Assembly: GCF_014696825.1 (NCBI RefSeq)
Contig: NZ_JACJQU010000007.1
Coordinates: forward strand, 62,001 to 126,000
Direction: 5' to 3'
Source: Anabaena sphaerica FACHB-251
Lineage (GTDB): Bacteria; Cyanobacteriota; Cyanobacteriia; Cyanobacteriales; Nostocaceae
Length of the DNA stretch: 64,000 nucleotides
Positions 35,617 to 44,298 of this stretch are shown here, piece after piece. Under the pieces are notes generated by a model. The model was not told the origin of the DNA. It searched no databases and worked only from the letters and a program-made list of their open reading frames with translations. The translations under genes were made by a program, and so were the position numbers. Positions within the stretch are counted from its first letter, which is position 1, and every line of letters begins with the position of its first letter.

Positions 35617-37347
35617 ATGAATTCAGGACAACCATTAGGTTCAGTCATCGAAGGTTCGCTAACTGGGGGTTTAGAAGTTAGATTACACCCGGATATTTCT
35701 GTAGAAGATATGCGGGTGGGTAAATTTATGGTGGTACAAGGTGTGCGATCGCGCTTTTTCTGTATGCTTACAGATGTATCTTTAGGTGCAGCAAATGCGC
35801 GGATCATGGCTAATCCCCCCGGTTGGGAAGATACATTTTTGCGCGAAGTTTTAGCCGGAAGTGGTACTTATGGCATGATCAACCTCGCACCGATGTTGAT
35901 GTTTACCCCCGAAACTCATGAGACTTCTTTCTCCAGCAATGGTAAATCTCTAAATCCGTTTATTCCATCTACCAATGGTTTAGCATCATTTCAACCCCAA
36001 ACAAGCACGACGATGGAATTGTTACCTGTTAAAACCATTCCTAGTCACTTTAGCCAAGTTTACGAAGCCAGTGAAGAAGATTTCCGTAAAGTGTTTGGTT
36101 GGGAAGATGATCCCCACAGAAACAACTTCTCTATCGGTAAACCTTTAGATATGGATGTGCCGATTTGTATTGATTTAAATCGGTTTGTGGAACGGAGTAA
36201 CGGTGTTTTTGGTAAATCTGGGACTGGTAAATCTTTCCTGACACGGTTACTATTAGCAGGTGTAATTCGCAAAAATGCGGCTGTTAACCTAATTTTTGAT
36301 ATGCACTCAGAATATGGGTGGGAAGCAGTCGCAGAAGGTAAAGAAGTTAACACCGTCAAAGGTTTAAAACAGTTATTTCCTGGTAAAGTCGAAGTTTATA
36401 CTCTTGATCCCGAATCAACCAAGCGCCGAGGTGTACGCGATGCTCAAGAACTTTATCTAAGCTATGAGCAAATTGAAGTTGAAGATATTAAATTATGTGG
36501 TAGAGAGCTAGGACTTTCAGAAGCAGCTTTAGATAATGCCAATATCTTGTGCAATGAGTTGGGTAAATCTTGGATTCCTCAGTTATTCAATATGACTAGT
36601 GAGGATATTAAAATGTTTTGTGATGACAAGCCAGGACACCCAGGCTCAATTACTTCTTTACAACGTAAACTTCTGCGTCTAGATACTTTAAAATATATGC
36701 GAGCGGTTTGTCCCCAGAACTATATTAAAAAAATATTACAATCGTTAGAAGCTGGGAAAAATGTTGTCGTTGAATTTGGTTCCCAGTCGAATATGCTATC
36801 TTATATGTTGGTGACGAATATGATCACCAGACGTATTCATGAGCATTATGTCAAAAGAGCAGATAAGTTTCTGCAAAGTAAAAATCCATTGGATCGGCCA
36901 ACGCCATTAATGATTACAATAGAGGAAGCCCACCGCTTTCTTGACCCAGCAGTGGTACAAAGTACAATTTTTGGAACTATAGCCCGCGAACTGCGGAAAT
37001 ATTTTGTAACACTTTTGGTAGTTGATCAACGCCCGTCTGGGATAGATAATGAAGTTATGTCCCAAATTGGAACTCGCATCACTGCTTTGCTTAATGACGA
37101 GAAAGATATTGATGCTATTTTTACAGGTGTATCTGGTGCGGGAGCTTTGCGCTCAGTCTTGGCCAAGTTAGACTCCAAGCAACAAGCCTTAATTTTAGGT
37201 CATGCCGTGCCAATGCCAGTAGTTGTGCGTACACGTCCTTATGATTCAGCTTTTTATGCGGAAATCGGCGACCAGGTTTGGGAACAAAAGTCAGATGCAG
37301 AAGTTTTCGCCGCCGCAGAACTAGCTAAAGCCGACTTAGGTTTTTAG
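35617..37347 (+). CDS. HerA-like ATPase (DUF87)
   Basis: A 576-residue protein with an N-terminal HAS-barrel-like region (about 1-100), a RecA-type ATPase core with Walker A GKSGTGKS (about 199-206), LIFDMHSEYGWE, and a Walker B with catalytic Glu in MITIEEAHRFL (Glu436/437), followed by the sensor TLLVVDQRPSGI and QIGTRITALL. HerA-family hexamers are DNA translocases that work with NurA nucleases in repair; no NurA gene is adjacent. It is conserved in cyanobacteria as a housekeeping gene. Confidence 0.85.
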   Translation: MNSGQPLGSVIEGSLTGGLEVRLHPDISVEDMRVGKFMVVQGVRSRFFCMLTDVSLGAANARIMANPPGWEDTFLREVLAGSGTYGMINLAPMLMFTPETHETSFSSNGKSLNPFIPSTNGLASFQPQTSTTMELLPVKTIPSHFSQVYEASEEDFRKVFGWEDDPHRNNFSIGKPLDMDVPICIDLNRFVERSNGVFGKSGTGKSFLTRLLLAGVIRKNAAVNLIFDMHSEYGWEAVAEGKEVNTVKGLKQLFPGKVEVYTLDPESTKRRGVRDAQELYLSYEQIEVEDIKLCGRELGLSEAALDNANILCNELGKSWIPQLFNMTSEDIKMFCDDKPGHPGSITSLQRKLLRLDTLKYMRAVCPQNYIKKILQSLEAGKNVVVEFGSQSNMLSYMLVTNMITRRIHEHYVKRADKFLQSKNPLDRPTPLMITIEEAHRFLDPAVVQSTIFGTIARELRKYFVTLLVVDQRPSGIDNEVMSQIGTRITALLNDEKDIDAIFTGVSGAGALRSVLAKLDSKQQALILGHAVPMPVVVRTRPYDSAFYAEIGDQVWEQKSDAEVFAAAELAKADLGF

Positions 37348-37884
37348 TTATTGGGGATATTGAACTGGTAAGTAAATCCAAAATCCAAAATCCAAAATTT
37401 AGTAACATCCCTCCATCAAGGTAGCTTCATAAGTTCGGTTATCCGGCTGCTTTTAAGCAACAAAAGAGGGGTTTTTAACGTCACTATAGATATAGTCAGC
37501 GTTTTAAGGAATTTGAAAACAAGATTTAGCAGTCAGCCGATTTTGCTCTATAATAGGAAGATTTATCTGCTGCTCTTTACTATCTGCCAGATTTGCCGTA
37601 CCATAAGAAAGTAAAACTCATACTGACTTCGCATTTGACAGTTGCTGTCAGCGGCTGAAGAAAGGAAGAATTCTTGAAAACAAACCAGTGTGCTTCTAAG
37701 ATATTCCAAAATTAGAAAAGGGTCGGGGAACCCAATTCAGGGTAGCACCGTCGTGACAACGGCTATATAAATTAATTGCTTATAGTAGCTCAGATGATGT
37801 CTATTGATGTGTATGCCACCCTTATCCATCCGCCCTAGTTGAGAAAAGATACATTTTGTTTAGGGAGTAGAGGACAACGCACCA
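37348..37884 (+). promoter_or_regulatory. Long upstream region of the sigma factor gene
   Basis: 537 bp. From the left: a CCAAAAT triplet repeat (about 37378-37397), a GC-rich block with possible folding (GGGTCGGGGAACCC and ACCGTCGTGACAACGG, about 37719-37763), and a purine-rich GGGAGTAGAGGA before the ATG. Such a long leader suggests regulated expression, but no specific factor site is named. Confidence 0.45.
37549..37554 (+). promoter_or_regulatory. Candidate -10 box TATAAT
   Basis: A perfect TATAAT with TTTAGC 18 bp upstream as a poor -35 element, 331 bp before the sigma factor start. Cyanobacterial promoters often lack a good -35. This is a guess based on sequence only. Confidence 0.3.
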
Positions 37885-38868
37885 ATGCCTACTGTTAACA
37901 GCGAAACTGAAAACCTGAACGCCAAATTCACGGCTGATATGGTGCGAACCTATCTGCGGGAAATTGGTCGTGTGCCACTGCTAACCCGTGAGCAAGAGAT
38001 TGTATATGGGAAGCAAGTGCAGCAAATGATGACATTGCTGGATGCTAAAGAAGCTTTAGCTAAAAAACTAGACCATGAACCTAGTTTACCAGAATGGGCT
38101 GCCCATGTTAATCAATCTGAAACAGAAGTTAAGCAGACGGTAGCACTAGGTAAGCGAGCCAAGCAAAAAATGATTGAAGCAAATTTGCGCTTGGTGGTGG
38201 CTATTGCCAAAAAGTACCAAAAACGAAATATGGAATTTCTGGATTTAATCCAGGAAGGAACGTTGGGACTAGAGAGAGGAGTAGAGAAATTTGATCCTAT
38301 GCGGGGTTATAAATTCTCGACTTATGCTTACTGGTGGATTCGGCAAGCAATTACGAGAGCGATCGCCCAACAAGGTCGAACAATCCGCTTACCCATCCAT
38401 ATTACCGAAAAGCTGAACAAAATTAAAAAAGTGCAGCGGGAATTGGCGCAAAAGTTGGGAAGATCCCCAACACCAACAGAAATCGCCAAAGAACTGGAGT
38501 TAGAACCTGCTCAGATTCGTGAGTATATGAACATGGCGCGTCAGCCAGTTTCTTTAGATGTGCGAGTTGGTGATAACCAAGATACCGAACTGCAAGAAAT
38601 GCTGGAAGATGACGGTCCATCTCCAGAGTATTACACCACTCAGGAATTCTTGCGCCAAGACCTAAATAACCTGTTAGCAGAACTTACACCCCAACAGCGT
38701 GAAGTTTTAGCTCTCCGGTTTGGCTTGGAAGATGGTAATGAAATGTCCTTGGCGAAAGTTGGTGAACGGTTAAATCTCAGCCGTGAACGAGTCCGCCAAT
38801 TAGAGCATCAAGCTCTTGCTCATTTACGTCGCCGTCGCGCCAATGTTAAAGAATACGTTGCCAGCTAA
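37885..38868 (+). CDS. Group 2 RNA polymerase sigma factor (SigB-like, RpoD family)
   Basis: The 327-residue sigma-70 family protein has region 1.2 (DMVRTYLREIGRVPLLTREQE, read in two parts), region 2 (EANLRLVVAIAKKYQ, FLDLIQEGTLGL, YKFSTYAYWWIRQAITRAI), region 3 (IHITEKLNKIKKVQREL) and region 4 (LTPQQREVLALRFGL, LSRERVRQLEHQAL). It lacks region 1.1, as expected for non-essential group 2 factors such as SigB-SigE, which respond to nutrient or stress signals. It ends with a strong terminator at 38925. Which paralogue it is cannot be told. Confidence 0.92.
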   Translation: MPTVNSETENLNAKFTADMVRTYLREIGRVPLLTREQEIVYGKQVQQMMTLLDAKEALAKKLDHEPSLPEWAAHVNQSETEVKQTVALGKRAKQKMIEANLRLVVAIAKKYQKRNMEFLDLIQEGTLGLERGVEKFDPMRGYKFSTYAYWWIRQAITRAIAQQGRTIRLPIHITEKLNKIKKVQRELAQKLGRSPTPTEIAKELELEPAQIREYMNMARQPVSLDVRVGDNQDTELQEMLEDDGPSPEYYTTQEFLRQDLNNLLAELTPQQREVLALRFGLEDGNEMSLAKVGERLNLSRERVRQLEHQALAHLRRRRANVKEYVAS

Positions 38869-38924
38869 AAGTATAGGCAAGCACCCGCTTGTCAGTCATA
38901 AATACATATCACTTTTAGCGGTAC

Positions 38925-38954
38925 GCCTCCTATATTTAGGGGGCAATTTTTTTT
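38925..38954 (+). terminator. Rho-independent terminator of the sigma factor gene
   Basis: GCCTCCT/AGGGGGC stem (one G-T pair) with a six-base loop and a T-rich tail of eight T residues, 57 bp after the stop. Followed by GGCAGAA and GGTGACA heptamer repeats up to about 38990. Confidence 0.85.
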
Positions 38955-39049
38955 AGGAGGCAGAAGGCAGAAGGCAGGTGACAGGTGACGCGAACAAACG
39001 GACACGATATAACGGTATATATTATGCTTAACTGGGGAGTGTCATTTTT

Positions 39050-42000
39050 GTGCCAGTGATTACCATTCGGGAACAACAGCAAACAGCAACAGGGTTTGCA
39101 GCTAGTATCAGTTTTGGTGATGGTGAATATGACATTATTATTAGTGACCCCTTCACTCCCCAGGAAGAACAGGAACTAGAATGGTATTTTGAAGAGTGGC
39201 TGGTTTATCCCATTGTTGATACAGTCAAAGCCGAAAGAGCAAAAAATAGCGTTAAAACCTACGGTGAAAAGCTGTTTGACCAAGTTTTTCAGGATAGGAA
39301 AGCTTACAGCAAATATCAACAACTAAAGAATAATCTCAGTCAAGTACAAATAGAAATAGTTAGTAAAACGCCGGAATTTCAAGGACTGCATTGGGAAGCA
39401 TTGCAAGATCCAGATTTTCCCCGACCTTTAGCCGTAGATTGTGTAATGCTGCGGAAAAGCGTTAACTCTGCTCTCGGTTCTGTAAATTTGCCAACTTCTC
39501 CAGTTATTAATTTGCTGGTAGTGGTAGCGCGTCCTGATGAAGAAAAGGATGTGGGCTATCGGACAATTTCCCGTCCGATGTTGGAATTGATCGAAAATGG
39601 TCAATTACGGGTAAAAGTAGAATTACTGCGTCCGGGAACATATCAGGCATTATCCCAGCATTTAGAAGATAAGGCGAATTTTTATCACATCATCCATTTG
39701 GATATGCACGGGGCGTTATTGACCCATGAACAGGTGCAACAACCCAGTGCAGTCAATCGTTATTTATTCAAAGGACGCTATGGACGGGATGACTTGCAAC
39801 CTTTTGACGGTGTAAAGGCGTTTTTGGCATTTGAAGGGGAGAGTCAGGGAAAAGTTGATTTGGTCGAAGCGTCGGAATTAGCCGCTTTGCTGACTGGTAA
39901 GGGTATTCCTGTGTGTATTCTCAATGCTTGTCAGTCGGGTAAACAGGTGAAAACACCTCTCCCTAACCCTCTCCTAGAAGGAGAGGGAACTGGAAATAAT
40001 TCTGCACTAGCGGGAGAAGATGAACTCCCCTCCTCGACACGGGGAGGGGTTGGGGGAGAGGTCAGAGAAACCAGTTTAGGAAGTCGGTTGATGAGTGCGG
40101 GAATGCAGATGGTGGTAGCAATGGGTTATTCTGTCACCGTGACTGCGGCTAAGTTGATGATGGAACATTTATATAAACATTTGTTTGCTGATAAACCTAT
40201 CACGGAAGCTATTAGATTAAGTCGGCGAGAATTGTTTAATAATAAGGAACGAAAAGCCTATTTTAATAAGTTGATTAAGTTAGAAGATTGGTTGTTACCT
40301 GTGGTTTATTATAACCAGTCGGTGAATTTTAATTTACGTGCGTTTACATCAGAAGAAGAAGAGAAATATTTTGAAACTGTTGGTAGTCAATATCGCTTTT
40401 CTTTGCCGACTTATGGCTTTTTCGGGCGAGATTTGGAAATTCTCAAAATTGAGAAAGCGTTGTTAAAACACAATGTTTTATTGTTACAGGGTATGGGAGG
40501 AACGGGAAAAACAACTCTGTTAAATTATCTGCGGGAATGGTGGCAGAAAACTAATTTTGTTAAAAATGCCTTTTATTTTGGCTACGATGAAAAAGCCTGG
40601 ACACTCGAACAAATTTTATTTTTTATTGGGCAACAGATATATGAAAAGTATGAATTTGCCAGGTCTCAAGTAATGATCCAAAGGGCGCAAATAGAAAAAT
40701 TAGTCGCCAAATTGCGGGCTGAAAATTACGCTGTGATTTTCGATAATTTAGAATCAGTGACAGGACAACAATTAGCGATACAAAATACATTGCCAGAAAC
40801 AGAACGGAATCAAATCCGCGATTTTATTGGGCGGTTGGTTGGTGGTCAAGCTTTGGTGGTGTTGGGTTCTCGCAGTCGGGAAGAATGGTTACAGCAGCAA
40901 ACTTTTAAATTCAATGTTTATGAATTGCAAGGATTAGATCAAGAAGCGCGGACGGAATTAGCAGAGAAGATTTTAGAAATAAATTTACCTCCACACAAAA
41001 TTGAGAAAATTCGCCAAGATGGGGATTTTCGGAAGTTAATGAAATTGTTAGCTGGTTATCCCTTAGCGATGGAAGTTGTGTTAGCAAATTTGCAAAAACA
41101 AACACCACAGGAAATTTTACAGGGTTTGCAAGCAGCGGATATAAATTTAGATGTTGCTAGTGAGGATAAAACTAAGAGTATTTTAAAATGTGTGGAATAT
41201 TCTCACAGTAATCTATCACCAGAAGCGCAAAAATTACTGATTTGTTTAGCTCCTTTTAGTGGGTTTATTCATCGTACAGGTATTCCTAATTATATCAATG
41301 AGTTGCAGAAACTAGAACCATTTCAAGATTATCAATTTGATAAATTTGATGATGCTATTCAAGAGGCAATTAGCTGGGGTTTATTATCGCCGATGGATAA
41401 AGATTCACCCTTGTTAACAATTCAGCCTGTATTTCCCTACTTTTTGAAGACTAAATTAGCAACGGTTGATACTGCAACTCGTGAAGCATTGCAAGAAGGA
41501 TTTAAAAACCATTATTTAGAATTGGCAGATTCTTACTATCAGTTAATGAAATCTAAAGATGCTCAAGAGCGACAATTAGGGATATTTTTCTGTAAGCTGG
41601 AGTATGAGAATTTATATAATGGATTGCAAATTTGTTTAGAGAGACAAGAAAATATTAGTATTTATTTCTGTTTATACGAGTATTTTGAGTTGATTAGTGA
41701 TAATCCTAGCAACCTAAAATTAGCAGCAATAGTTTGTCAGCGGTTGGATAATTATTCAACTGCATTTATCAAAAGTGAGTTGGGTTATCAAATAGCATTT
41801 GCAATTGACAGACTTGGTAATTGCCAACGTACAGCCCAACAGTACAAGAAATCTCAAAAATCTTATGAAAAAACATTACAAATTTATGATGCCCTAGAGA
41901 GTGGAGAAGAAAGACAAAAACAACTCTGGAAAGCTAGTACCTACCACCAGTTGGGAAGAGTAGCCCAAGAAATGCGGGAATATGCACAAGCACGGGACTA

Positions 42001-43192
42001 TTATGAACTAGCTTTATCCATCAAAATCGAATTTGGCGATCGCTATTCTCAAGCTAGAACCTACCACCATTTGGGAATGGTAGCCCAAGAAATGCGGGAA
42101 TATGCACAAGCACGGGACTTTTATCAACTAGCTTTAGCTATCAAAATCGAATTTGGGGATAGATATTCTCAAGCTAGTACCTACCACCAGTTGGGAAGAG
42201 TAGCCGAAGAAATGCGAGAATATGCACAAGCACGGGACTTTTATCAACTAGCTTTAGCTATCAAAATCAAATTTGGTGATCGCTATTCTCAAGCTAATAC
42301 CTACCACAATTTGGGATATGTCGCCCAAGAAATGCGAGAATATGCACAAGCACGGGACTTTTATCAACTAGCTTTAGCTATCTATATCGAATTTGGGGAT
42401 AGATATTCTCAAGCTAATACCTACCACCAGTTGGGAACATTAGCCCAAGAAATGCGGGAATATGCCCAAGCACGGGATTTTTATCAGCAAGCTTTAGCTA
42501 TCAAAATCGAATTTGGCGATCGCTTTTCTCAAGCTAGTACCTACCACAATTTGGGAGGATTAGCCCAAGAAATGCGGGAATATGCACAAGCACAGGACTT
42601 TTATCAACTAGCTTTAGCTATCTATATCGAATTTGGCGATTACTATTCTCAAGGCTTAATTTACCACAATTTGGGATATGTCGCCCAAGAAATGCGGGAA
42701 TATGCCCAAGCACAGGACTTTTATCAACTAGCTTTAGCTATCTATATCGAATTTGGCGATTACTATTCTCAAGGCTTAATTTACCACAATTTGGGATATG
42801 TCGCCCAAGAAATGCGGGAATATGCCCAAGCACGGGACTTTTATCAACAAGCTTTGGCTATTTTTATCGAATATGGCGATGCCTACGGCGTGCCAAGCCT
42901 ACACTTTTCTCAAGCTAGAACCTTCCACAATTTGGGATATGTAGCCCAAGAATTGCGGGAATATGCACAAGCACAGGACTTTTATCAGCAAGCTTTAGCT
43001 ATCAAAATCGAATTTGGCGATAGATATTCTCAAGCTAGTACCTACCACTGTTTAGGTACACTGGCAGACGCACAGGAAAATTATGCGGAAGCAAGGGTGA
43101 ATTTACAAAAAGCGTTAGAGATATATGTTGAATATAAAGAAGAATATTGGGGGAATATTGCGAGAGAGATTTTAGAGAGATTACCAGAGTGA
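39050..43192 (+). CDS. CHAT protease - NTPase - TPR multidomain protein
   Basis: A 1380-residue cytosolic protein. Residues of about 110-430 form a CHAT (caspase-like) domain with the catalytic dyad His220 (HLDMHG) and Cys294 (LNACQSG). A STAND-like NTPase follows, with Walker A GMGGTGKTT (about 481-489) and Walker B YAVIFDNLE, then a helical region. From about residue 963 come ten TPRs of 40 residues (YHNLGYVAQEMREYAQARDF type). The start is GTG, with GGGGAG upstream. Such proteins act as signal-sensing ATPases with a death-protease effector in bacterial immunity or programmed cell death; here the TPRs would sense or scaffold and CHAT would cleave a partner. A 36-residue palindrome-derived insert (302-338) follows the catalytic Cys. 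No obvious substrate gene is fused or overlapping. Confidence 0.85.
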   Translation: MPVITIREQQQTATGFAASISFGDGEYDIIISDPFTPQEEQELEWYFEEWLVYPIVDTVKAERAKNSVKTYGEKLFDQVFQDRKAYSKYQQLKNNLSQVQIEIVSKTPEFQGLHWEALQDPDFPRPLAVDCVMLRKSVNSALGSVNLPTSPVINLLVVVARPDEEKDVGYRTISRPMLELIENGQLRVKVELLRPGTYQALSQHLEDKANFYHIIHLDMHGALLTHEQVQQPSAVNRYLFKGRYGRDDLQPFDGVKAFLAFEGESQGKVDLVEASELAALLTGKGIPVCILNACQSGKQVKTPLPNPLLEGEGTGNNSALAGEDELPSSTRGGVGGEVRETSLGSRLMSAGMQMVVAMGYSVTVTAAKLMMEHLYKHLFADKPITEAIRLSRRELFNNKERKAYFNKLIKLEDWLLPVVYYNQSVNFNLRAFTSEEEEKYFETVGSQYRFSLPTYGFFGRDLEILKIEKALLKHNVLLLQGMGGTGKTTLLNYLREWWQKTNFVKNAFYFGYDEKAWTLEQILFFIGQQIYEKYEFARSQVMIQRAQIEKLVAKLRAENYAVIFDNLESVTGQQLAIQNTLPETERNQIRDFIGRLVGGQALVVLGSRSREEWLQQQTFKFNVYELQGLDQEARTELAEKILEINLPPHKIEKIRQDGDFRKLMKLLAGYPLAMEVVLANLQKQTPQEILQGLQAADINLDVASEDKTKSILKCVEYSHSNLSPEAQKLLICLAPFSGFIHRTGIPNYINELQKLEPFQDYQFDKFDDAIQEAISWGLLSPMDKDSPLLTIQPVFPYFLKTKLATVDTATREALQEGFKNHYLELADSYYQLMKSKDAQERQLGIFFCKLEYENLYNGLQICLERQENISIYFCLYEYFELISDNPSNLKLAAIVCQRLDNYSTAFIKSELGYQIAFAIDRLGNCQRTAQQYKKSQKSYEKTLQIYDALESGEERQKQLWKASTYHQLGRVAQEMREYAQARDYYELALSIKIEFGDRYSQARTYHHLGMVAQEMREYAQARDFYQLALAIKIEFGDRYSQASTYHQLGRVAEEMREYAQARDFYQLALAIKIKFGDRYSQANTYHNLGYVAQEMREYAQARDFYQLALAIYIEFGDRYSQANTYHQLGTLAQEMREYAQARDFYQQALAIKIEFGDRFSQASTYHNLGGLAQEMREYAQAQDFYQLALAIYIEFGDYYSQGLIYHNLGYVAQEMREYAQAQDFYQLALAIYIEFGDYYSQGLIYHNLGYVAQEMREYAQARDFYQQALAIFIEYGDAYGVPSLHFSQARTFHNLGYVAQELREYAQAQDFYQQALAIKIEFGDRYSQASTYHCLGTLADAQENYAEARVNLQKALEIYVEYKEEYWGNIAREILERLPE
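39955..40062. repeat. Palindromic MITE-like element inserted in frame in CHAT domain
   Basis: 108 bp with terminal inverted repeats ACCTCTCCCTAACCC and GGGTTGGGGGAGAGGT and two inner hairpins (CTCTCCTagAAGGAGAG; CTCCCCTC/GAGGGG). It is the same family as the copies at 48931, 55093 and 56891. Being 36 codons exactly, it keeps the reading frame, and it lies eight residues after the catalytic cysteine. Confidence 0.85.
41941..43041 (+). repeat. 120-bp tandem repeat encoding TPRs
   Basis: Nine consecutive units start at 41941, 42061, 42181, 42301, 42421, 42541, 42661, 42781 and 42922, each of 120 bp except the eighth (141 bp). A degenerate tenth unit follows. Units are very similar; bases 42601-42720 and 42721-42840 differ at a single position, marking a very recent duplication. 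The extra 21 bp of unit eight contains gcctacggcgtgccaagcc, itself a Nostocales short repeat. Confidence 0.95.
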
Positions 43193-43199
43193 AATGTAA

Positions 43200-43220
43200 G
43201 GGTTTAGCAATGCTAAACCC
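43200..43220. terminator. Hairpin GGGTTTAGC/GCTAAACCC
   Basis: A copy of the hairpin at 30123, seven bases after the CHAT-TPR stop codon. Probably terminates that transcript. Confidence 0.7.
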
Positions 43221-43311
43221 CTACCTGATATGCTTGTTGTAGTAATAAATTAAATAAAGAACCTTGGCGAATTATCACTGTTTATTTTGATCGCACCCAA
43301 AGGAATAAATT

Positions 43312-43527
43312 ATGAAAGTACATATTGATGAAGAAGAGGATGCTTTATATTTACGTCTTGATTAATCCAAAATTATTGAATCTGAAGAAGTTTATCCAGG
43401 AATTGTACTTGATTTTAATAAAGAGAATCAGGTTGTAGGTATTGAGGTTTTACAGTTATCTAGTAGGATAAATCTGACTACCAAGAATATCAAGGTGGAA
43501 ATTTCTCAATCTTCTTCTCAATCTTAA
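43312..43527 (+). pseudogene. DUF2283 gene with in-frame stop
   Basis: The frame reads MKVHIDEEEDALYLRLD, TAA (43363-43365), then SKIIESEEVYPGIVLDFN and QVVGIEVLQLSSR. This is the full DUF2283 pattern interrupted by one stop, probably from a CAA, GAA or AAA codon. DUF2283 proteins are small (about 70 residues), often paired with DUF4258 toxin-like partners; no partner is visible here. One nonsense change only, so a sequencing error is possible. Confidence 0.75.
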
Positions 43528-43536
43528 ATTATATCA

Positions 43537-44229
43537 TCAACCTGATAAACGCTGTAAAAATTCCGTGTGTTCTGGTGAATTTAATCCTGTTTGCAATACT
43601 TCTAAAACTTTAACCATATCTCCTGCTAATAATGCAGTTACAGATAACCATAATCCCGGCATAACTTGACTTTTAATAATTCCCTCTACATCAGGTTGCA
43701 GTAATATATATTCACTCTCATGTAACTGAAACCAATCTAATTTATTTTCTAAACTCTGCCAAACAATATATTCTTGAATGCCGTTCCGTTTATAGGCTTT
43801 TTTCTTATCATATAAATCATAAGCTGCACTGCTGGCAGCAATTTCCGCGACTAATTCCGGTGCGCCTTCAATATAATCATCATCGGTAATTCGAGATTTT
43901 CCACCCAAACTTTCATCAATTAATAAAACTCCATCGGGTTGAGGTTCATTATCTTGATCTAATCTAATAGTGGGTTCAATTCCTAGTTTAATTCCGGGGG
44001 TATGAATACGATAATTCCACAACCAACCGATTAAATTGCTGTGTGGTTCTGCATGACGTTGAAAGCGTAAAGGTGAGGCCACGTAAACTACTCCTTCGAT
44101 TAATTCAGCTTTTTTAATATCGGGACTTTCTGCATAACGACGTTCAAATTCATGACGTGATAAGCGATCGCCATTTTCTAAAGGTAAAATTTGAGGAGTT
44201 GGGTTAGTTTGTGGCCGCTGCATTATCAT
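43537..44229 (-). CDS. Uma2-family (DUF820) predicted endonuclease
   Basis: A 230-residue Uma2 protein. Conserved pieces: AELIEGVVYVASPL, QPDGVLLIDESLGG (the Asp of PD), IEGAPELVAEIAASSAAYDLYDKK (read in two parts; the E-x-A/S and K), and GIQEYIVWQ. The fold is that of PD-(D/E)XK nucleases. These genes are abundant in cyanobacteria and their activity is not established. This copy is full length, unlike the fragment at 10651. Confidence 0.85.
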   Translation of the reverse strand: MIMQRPQTNPTPQILPLENGDRLSRHEFERRYAESPDIKKAELIEGVVYVASPLRFQRHAEPHSNLIGWLWNYRIHTPGIKLGIEPTIRLDQDNEPQPDGVLLIDESLGGKSRITDDDYIEGAPELVAEIAASSAAYDLYDKKKAYKRNGIQEYIVWQSLENKLDWFQLHESEYILLQPDVEGIIKSQVMPGLWLSVTALLAGDMVKVLEVLQTGLNSPEHTEFLQRLSG

Positions 44230-44298
44230 TTGCTATACCTCCAAGAATTAATTGACACAATCAGCAGAGGACGGGAAAACCCGCCCGTATATAATCAA

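Noticed and set aside
35450-35807. Minus-strand ORFs rich in REQGTGN
   Set aside because: They are translations of TTCCCTG heptamer repeats and overlap the real plus-strand genes.
41941-43041. Regular 120-bp repeats as a CRISPR array
   Set aside because: The units are adjacent, without unique spacers, and translate in one frame as TPRs.
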